A program made the translations under genes and the position numbers. This document shows positions 6,421 through 10,449 of a stretch of 10,449 nt of DNA, in pieces. The stretch comes from Candidatus Sumerlaeota bacterium (GTDB lineage Bacteria > Sumerlaeota > Sumerlaeia > UBA8349). The notes beneath the pieces were generated by a model. That model made no database searches, had not been told where the DNA came from, and worked only from the letters and a program-made list of their open reading frames with translations. Position 1 is the stretch's first letter. Each line of letters begins with the position of its first letter. Location of the stretch: NCBI GenBank assembly GCA_003501375.1, contig DNPO01000182.1, positions 1 to 10,449 on the forward strand. Reading direction: 5' to 3'.

Positions 6421-7446
6421 ATGCCTTCTTCTTCTTTACCACTCCGGTTAAGCATCACGATGGGCGACCCGGCGGGCATCGGCCCGGAAATCATTGTTCG
6501 CTTGTTCGCGGAAGGTTTTCGTTGCGATGGCGTCGCGCCCTTTGTTGTGGGCGAAGTGCGGCATCTGGAACAGGCCGCTGCTTGTCTGGGAATCCACCTA
6601 GTCAGCCGAACGGAACCGGTAAGTCCCGGTGTTTTCACCACCCTGAATTTTTCCGGTTTTTCCATCCCGGTACAGGAACCGCCGGATTTTCATTTTGATG
6701 GCCCGCTGGAACAAGGCCAGATTTCCGCGCAATGTGGTGCGGCGGCATGGGCCTATATCCGTCATGCCGTGCATCTGGTCCAGGCAGGTCAGGCGGATGG
6801 GATCGTAACCGCTCCGTTACAAAAGGAAGCGTTGCAAGCAGCAGGGTGCCCCTATCCCGGTCATACCGAAATGTTGGCGGCGCTTGCGGGGGATGCAAAG
6901 GTGGCGATGTTGCTGGTGGGCGGGGGATTGCGTGTCGCGCTTGCCACCATCCATGAACCGGTTGCGCGGGTGCCCGGCTTGTTGACGCGCGACGGCATTT
7001 TGGAAAATTTGCGTTTGATGGATTCGTTCATCCCCTGGTTTGGCGTGGAGCGTCCCGTGCGTATCGGCGTAACCGGACTCAACCCGCATGCGGGCGAGGG
7101 GGGCATGTTCGGTGACGAGGAACGCGACATTATTATTCCGGCAATTGAAGCCGCACGAGCAGAAGGTATCCATGCGATTGGCCCGCAACCGGCTGACACC
7201 ATTTTCTATTTTCACCGCGAGGGGGCATACGACGCAGTACTGGCCATGTACCACGATCAGGCGCTGATTCCGGTAAAAACGCTGGCCTTCCACGACGGGG
7301 TCAACGTCACGATGGGCTTGCCGTTCATCCGCACCTCGGTAGATCATGGCACCGCGTTCGACATTGCGGGTAAAGGCATTGCGCGTCCCGATAGTCTGCG
7401 CGCCGCATTACATTGTGCGGCGACGTTGGTGAAAAATAAATCATAG
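6421..7446 (+). CDS. pdxA: 4-hydroxythreonine-4-phosphate dehydrogenase
   Basis: Oxidises 4-phosphooxy-threonine with NAD to a product that decarboxylates to 3-amino-2-oxopropyl phosphate, which PdxJ joins to deoxyxylulose phosphate to make pyridoxine phosphate (vitamin B6). The 341 residues fit the family length. Hallmarks in order are SITMGDPAGIGPEI (11-24), GHTE (147-150, substrate His148/Thr149), IHEPVARVPG (177-186, metal His178), NPHAGEGG (221-228, metal His223), PADTIF (257-262), YHDQALIPVKTLAF (277-290, metal His278) and TSVDHGTAFDIAGKG (305-319). All ligands are offset by a constant 12 from the Escherichia coli numbering. The start ATG is 12 nt after the upstream stop with no Shine-Dalgarno site, so translation may be coupled. 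No other vitamin B6 gene is in the window. A close PdxA2-type relative acting on another hydroxy acid phosphate cannot be excluded. Confidence 0.96.
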   Translation: MPSSSLPLRLSITMGDPAGIGPEIIVRLFAEGFRCDGVAPFVVGEVRHLEQAAACLGIHLVSRTEPVSPGVFTTLNFSGFSIPVQEPPDFHFDGPLEQGQISAQCGAAAWAYIRHAVHLVQAGQADGIVTAPLQKEALQAAGCPYPGHTEMLAALAGDAKVAMLLVGGGLRVALATIHEPVARVPGLLTRDGILENLRLMDSFIPWFGVERPVRIGVTGLNPHAGEGGMFGDEERDIIIPAIEAARAEGIHAIGPQPADTIFYFHREGAYDAVLAMYHDQALIPVKTLAFHDGVNVTMGLPFIRTSVDHGTAFDIAGKGIARPDSLRAALHCAATLVKNKS

Positions 7447-7467
7447 GGCTACGCCTTACAGCCCCTA
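7444..7467 (+). other. Small hairpin in the pdxA-MFS gap
   Basis: TAGGGCT (7444-7450) can pair with AGCCCCTA (7460-7467) around a 9-nt loop, with one unpaired C. It overlaps the pdxA stop codon and lies just before the transporter start. No T-tract follows, so it is unlikely to stop transcription. It could protect the upstream message or affect translation of the transporter. Confidence 0.25.
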
Positions 7468-7475
7468 TCCTCCAT

Positions 7476-9353
7476 ATGACAAACAGTACCCCTTTCGACC
7501 AAAAATCCTTCCAACGTTCGTGGAATCTGGTGATGATCGCCGGTGCGCTGGGGGTTACCTACTTGACCTTTTGCGTCAACGGCGCGCCGCGCACCAAGTA
7601 CCTGACCGATCTGCAAGCCACGCCATTCGACTTCGGTCTGCTTTCCGCGCTTAGTTCGCTTGCCATTGGTTTTCAACTGCTGTCCGGTATCATTAATCGG
7701 CACATTGTCCACCGTAAAAAAACCTGGATGTTTCTTTGCATCACGCACCGCGTGAGTTTTTTAGGCATCCTTGCCACACCGTTGTTGTTTGCCGATCCCC
7801 GGGTGCGTATCGGGTGCATCGTCTTTATTTCGTTTATCCACGATACCTTTATGAATCTGGCGAGTCCGATCTGGGCGTCGTGGATGGCAGACATTTTGCC
7901 CAAAGAATCGCTCAGTCGGCAGTGGGCAAAGCGGCAGCGTTTCACCACGCTCTGGAGCACGGTAGCGACGCTGGGCATGGCAGTATTCTTCGAGTACTTC
8001 GAAAGAAACAATCAAGTTATCTTTGGCTACACCCTGTTGGGAATTGCCGGTGTGATTCTGGGCATCATTGACGTCAGCCTGTTCACGCCGGTGCCAGAGC
8101 CGCCCTACCAACCGAAGCAAATAAAAAATTCGTGGCGTGCAATTGTAGAACCGTTGAAAGACCCGCAATTTCGCCCCTTCCTCATCTTTCGCGGTTATTG
8201 GCAAATGGCCGCTGCCGTTGCTTACCCCTTCTTTTTTGTGTATATGATTCAGGAACTGAAAATCAGCGCGCAGTGTACCCAATTGATTTTTCTATTGAAC
8301 GCTGTGGGGATTATTGTGTCGACGCGTCTGTGGGGGCTGCTGTGCGATACGTATGGACAGCGCCCCGTTATGCTTCTACTGGTTTGCGGCAAGATGATGA
8401 TCCCGCTGATGTTTGTTTTGCTGCCCCCCGATAATCTGAGGATAACCATTCCTCTGTTATGCGTGAGTTTTTTCTGCGACGGCATTTTGAACTCGGCTTT
8501 CGACCTGTCCAACCAGGGCATTATTTTAAAAACCACGCCGCGGGAAAACCGTGCCATGTACGTGGGGGCCAACAACTTTTTTGCGCAGGGCATTCCCGCG
8601 ATTTTTCCGCCCATCATTGCGGGGTGGGTTATCGACAAACTCAACGGGCACGCCTGGCATGTTGGTATTTATGCGTTCAGCGGATACCACCTCATTTTTC
8701 TGATCAGTTCCATCATGCGCACCTTTTCCATTCCGCTGGCAATGCGGTTGCGCGAACCCGGCAGCGTATCGCTCCGAACCATGTTGAGCCATGTGTGGGC
8801 AGCCAATCCGTTGCCCGTGGCGCGACACGTGTATCGCTTGTCCGATTCGCCGAATGCAGAAGCCCGTGCCAAAGCCGCACAGATGCTGGGAAAAATCCGC
8901 AGCCCGTTGGCGATTCGCGCACTTATCAAGGCGCTGGAGGAAGATACGGATAAAACGGTGCGACACCGCGCAGCCGAAGCGCTCGGTCACATCGGCTCCA
9001 GCGATGCGTGCGAATCGTTGGCAGGCGCATTGACCGATCCGACGCTGGGCATCCAGTCGCCCGCAGCGCATGCGCTGGGCGAAATCGGCGGGTTCGATTC
9101 GTTGCATGCGCTCTTGAAAAACCTGAAGGGGTTGGACAAGGATGCGCTGCGCGCGACCGTGGACTCGCTGGGGAAAATCGGTGATCCGGCAGCAATCCTT
9201 CCGCTTATTTGTTTGATGGACGAACAGGACGATCCGGGTTTGCAGCGGCACATTGCCAATGCACTCACACAACTGACTCCATCGGCATCGGAAGAAGAGG
9301 TGATGGTGCTTTTCAGTTCCCCGAACCCGACACCGCGACGGAAACCTTTGTAG
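7476..9353 (+). CDS. Major facilitator superfamily transporter with C-terminal HEAT repeats
   Basis: A 625-residue two-part protein. Residues about 17-425 form about 12 membrane segments of a major facilitator carrier in the inner membrane. The stretch MADILPKESLSRQWAKRQR (137-155) after an early helix, and GLLCDTYGQRPVML (287-300) between the halves, are the conserved cytoplasmic-loop type motifs with Asp and Arg. From about 455 to 602 the sequence becomes soluble HEAT repeats of the PBS-lyase type, about 31 residues each: EARAKAAQMLGKIRSPLAIR, TVRHRAAEALGHIGSSDACE, the Ala-Leu-Gly repeat around 528-545, and ATVDSLGKIGDPAAILPLI. About five units can be counted. Such repeats bind partner proteins and should lie in the cytoplasm. 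The substrate is unknown. The gene starts 29 nt after pdxA; no Shine-Dalgarno site is visible. The name rests on fold likeness, not on an identified subfamily. Confidence 0.88.
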   Translation: MTNSTPFDQKSFQRSWNLVMIAGALGVTYLTFCVNGAPRTKYLTDLQATPFDFGLLSALSSLAIGFQLLSGIINRHIVHRKKTWMFLCITHRVSFLGILATPLLFADPRVRIGCIVFISFIHDTFMNLASPIWASWMADILPKESLSRQWAKRQRFTTLWSTVATLGMAVFFEYFERNNQVIFGYTLLGIAGVILGIIDVSLFTPVPEPPYQPKQIKNSWRAIVEPLKDPQFRPFLIFRGYWQMAAAVAYPFFFVYMIQELKISAQCTQLIFLLNAVGIIVSTRLWGLLCDTYGQRPVMLLLVCGKMMIPLMFVLLPPDNLRITIPLLCVSFFCDGILNSAFDLSNQGIILKTTPRENRAMYVGANNFFAQGIPAIFPPIIAGWVIDKLNGHAWHVGIYAFSGYHLIFLISSIMRTFSIPLAMRLREPGSVSLRTMLSHVWAANPLPVARHVYRLSDSPNAEARAKAAQMLGKIRSPLAIRALIKALEEDTDKTVRHRAAEALGHIGSSDACESLAGALTDPTLGIQSPAAHALGEIGGFDSLHALLKNLKGLDKDALRATVDSLGKIGDPAAILPLICLMDEQDDPGLQRHIANALTQLTPSASEEEVMVLFSSPNPTPRRKPL

Positions 9354-9361
9354 TTATTGAA

Positions 9362-10449
9362 TTACCGCAGGCTTTTTCTCCGCATCGCTTTGACTATTTC
9401 AAACCACACGATACTTCCCACCCCCATGCCAAGGCAAATGCCCACATCGGAAAGCGCCAACCGTGAGAAGTGGAATAGCCCACGGAAAAATGGCGTGTAC
9501 AGCACCGCCGTTAACATCAGCATGGCGCCGCCTACCACCCACCACACAGCCGCATTCGGTTCGCGCAACATCACCCACAGCGATCGGGTTTGCGAGCGAT
9601 TGGTCAGGATCAGCAAAACATTGGCGATAATCAGCGTGGTAAAAACCATCGCACGCGTGGTGTCGGGGTCGTGCATTTCCGTTTGAAAAAAGAAGAACAC
9701 GGCCAGCAAAAATCCCAGCACGCTTGCGCCTTGCAGCAGGCTCAACCCCACCGATTTTAAACTGAACAACCGTTCCTTCGGATCGCGCGGAGGACGCTGC
9801 ATCGTATCGGGTTCCGCTGCCTCGGCCTCAAAAATAATGGAGCAGGCCGGGTCGATAATCAGTTCCAAAAACACCACATGCACCGGCATCAGAATCAGCG
9901 GCCAGTCTTTAAAAAATGCGGGCAACATCGACAGTCCCACAATGGGAATGTGAATCGCAAAAATATACGATACCGCTTTACGGATATTGTCGAAGATACG
10001 ACGCCCCAGTTTGACCGCCGCCACAATCGACGAAAAATCATCATCGAGCAGCACCAGCGATGCTGACTCACGCGCCACATCTGTTCCGCGTCCGCCCATC
10101 GCAATGCCAATGTGTGCCGACTTGAGCGCGGGTGCGTCGTTAACCCCGTCGCCCGTCATTGCAACTATCTCACCGTTTGCCTTGAGCGCTTGAACAATGC
10201 GGAGTTTCTGCTCTGGAACCACGCGGGCAAAAACAGATACCGTTGAAATTTTCCGAGCCAGTTCCTCATCGCTCATTGCTTCCAGTTCCGGCCCGGTGAT
10301 GAGCGCATGTTCCCCATTCAAACCAATTTGTTTTGCGATGTTTTGGGCCGTTACCGGGTAGTCGCCCGTGATCATCACCACACGAATTCCTGCTGTGCGG
10401 CATTCCTGAATTGCAGCAGGCACAGTGGGGCGCACCGGATCGGCCAGCC
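9362..10449 (-). CDS. P-type cation-transporting ATPase, C-terminal part (partial)
   Basis: An inner-membrane pump that uses ATP to move cations through a phospho-aspartate cycle. Only the last 362 or so codons are inside the window. The frame is open through 10449 and begins with LADPVRPTVPAAI, the usual region just after the nucleotide-binding domain, so the nucleotide-binding part, the DKTG phosphorylation site and membrane segments 1-4 lie outside. Numbering from the Val codon at 10435, MITGDYPVTAQNIAKQIGL (21-39) and MTGDGVNDAPALKSAHIGIA (93-112) are the hinge motifs. Six hydrophobic segments follow. Segment 6 reads FLELIIDPACSIIFEAE (189-205), with the Asp of the P2 (calcium/SERCA-PMCA-like) class, but the Asn of the usual NLVTD motif is replaced. 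Calcium transport is likely but not proven. The gene is convergent with the MFS gene, stops 8 bp apart, with no terminator between them. Confidence 0.92.
   Translation of the reverse strand, partial: LADPVRPTVPAAIQECRTAGIRVVMITGDYPVTAQNIAKQIGLNGEHALITGPELEAMSDEELARKISTVSVFARVVPEQKLRIVQALKANGEIVAMTGDGVNDAPALKSAHIGIAMGGRGTDVARESASLVLLDDDFSSIVAAVKLGRRIFDNIRKAVSYIFAIHIPIVGLSMLPAFFKDWPLILMPVHVVFLELIIDPACSIIFEAEAAEPDTMQRPPRDPKERLFSLKSVGLSLLQGASVLGFLLAVFFFFQTEMHDPDTTRAMVFTTLIIANVLLILTNRSQTRSLWVMLREPNAAVWWVVGGAMLMLTAVLYTPFFRGLFHFSRLALSDVGICLGMGVGSIVWFEIVKAMRRKSLR

Noticed and set aside
8526..9272. 248-codon minus-strand frame within the MFS-HEAT gene
   Set aside because: Cys/Arg-rich antisense translation of a G+C-rich coding region; the plus-strand HEAT repeats explain the sequence.

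Overview
The window carries seven convincing protein genes, one of them cut by the right edge, and no rRNA, tRNA, transposase or CRISPR array. The host is a Gram-negative-type bacterium. I cannot fix the phylum. The pseudopilin-like C-terminal tail of the gene at 4993-6408 (motifs YSIGPDG, YDPTNG and SVGDI) is of a style I associate with the PVC group (Verrucomicrobiota, Lentisphaerota, Planctomycetota) and allied candidate phyla. The long G+C-rich intergenic palindrome and the scarcity of clear Shine-Dalgarno sites fit that only loosely.

Layout. Positions 1-2737 read leftwards: an S-adenosylmethionine decarboxylase gene (speH, polyamine synthesis) with a recognisable promoter, a perfect 14-bp-arm palindrome, and a methyl-accepting chemotaxis protein with a periplasmic sensor region and almost no HAMP domain. 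Positions 2738-3421 are an A+T-rich, apparently non-coding stretch that ends in a compact array of direct and inverted repeats. These sit on the likely promoter of a small regulator (3422-3943) with a helix-turn-helix-like N-terminus and a C-terminal zinc ribbon.

Positions 4092-9353 form a rightward cluster, probably an operon with one or two promoters: a YmdB-family metallophosphoesterase; an uncharacterised membrane-anchored helical protein with a pseudopilin-like tail; pdxA (vitamin B6 synthesis); and a major-facilitator transporter with a C-terminal HEAT-repeat domain. The last three are tightly spaced (12 and 29 nt gaps). Only 8 bp separate this cluster from a leftward P-type cation ATPase whose N-terminal part lies beyond position 10449.

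Working together: speH and pdxA are housekeeping metabolism. The MCP and the P-type ATPase are environmental sensing and ion transport. I see no defence locus, toxin-antitoxin pair or mobile element. The least ordinary items are the MFS-HEAT fusion, the pseudopilin-tailed protein, the orphan HTH/zinc-ribbon regulator with its repeat-dense promoter, and the large intergenic palindrome.
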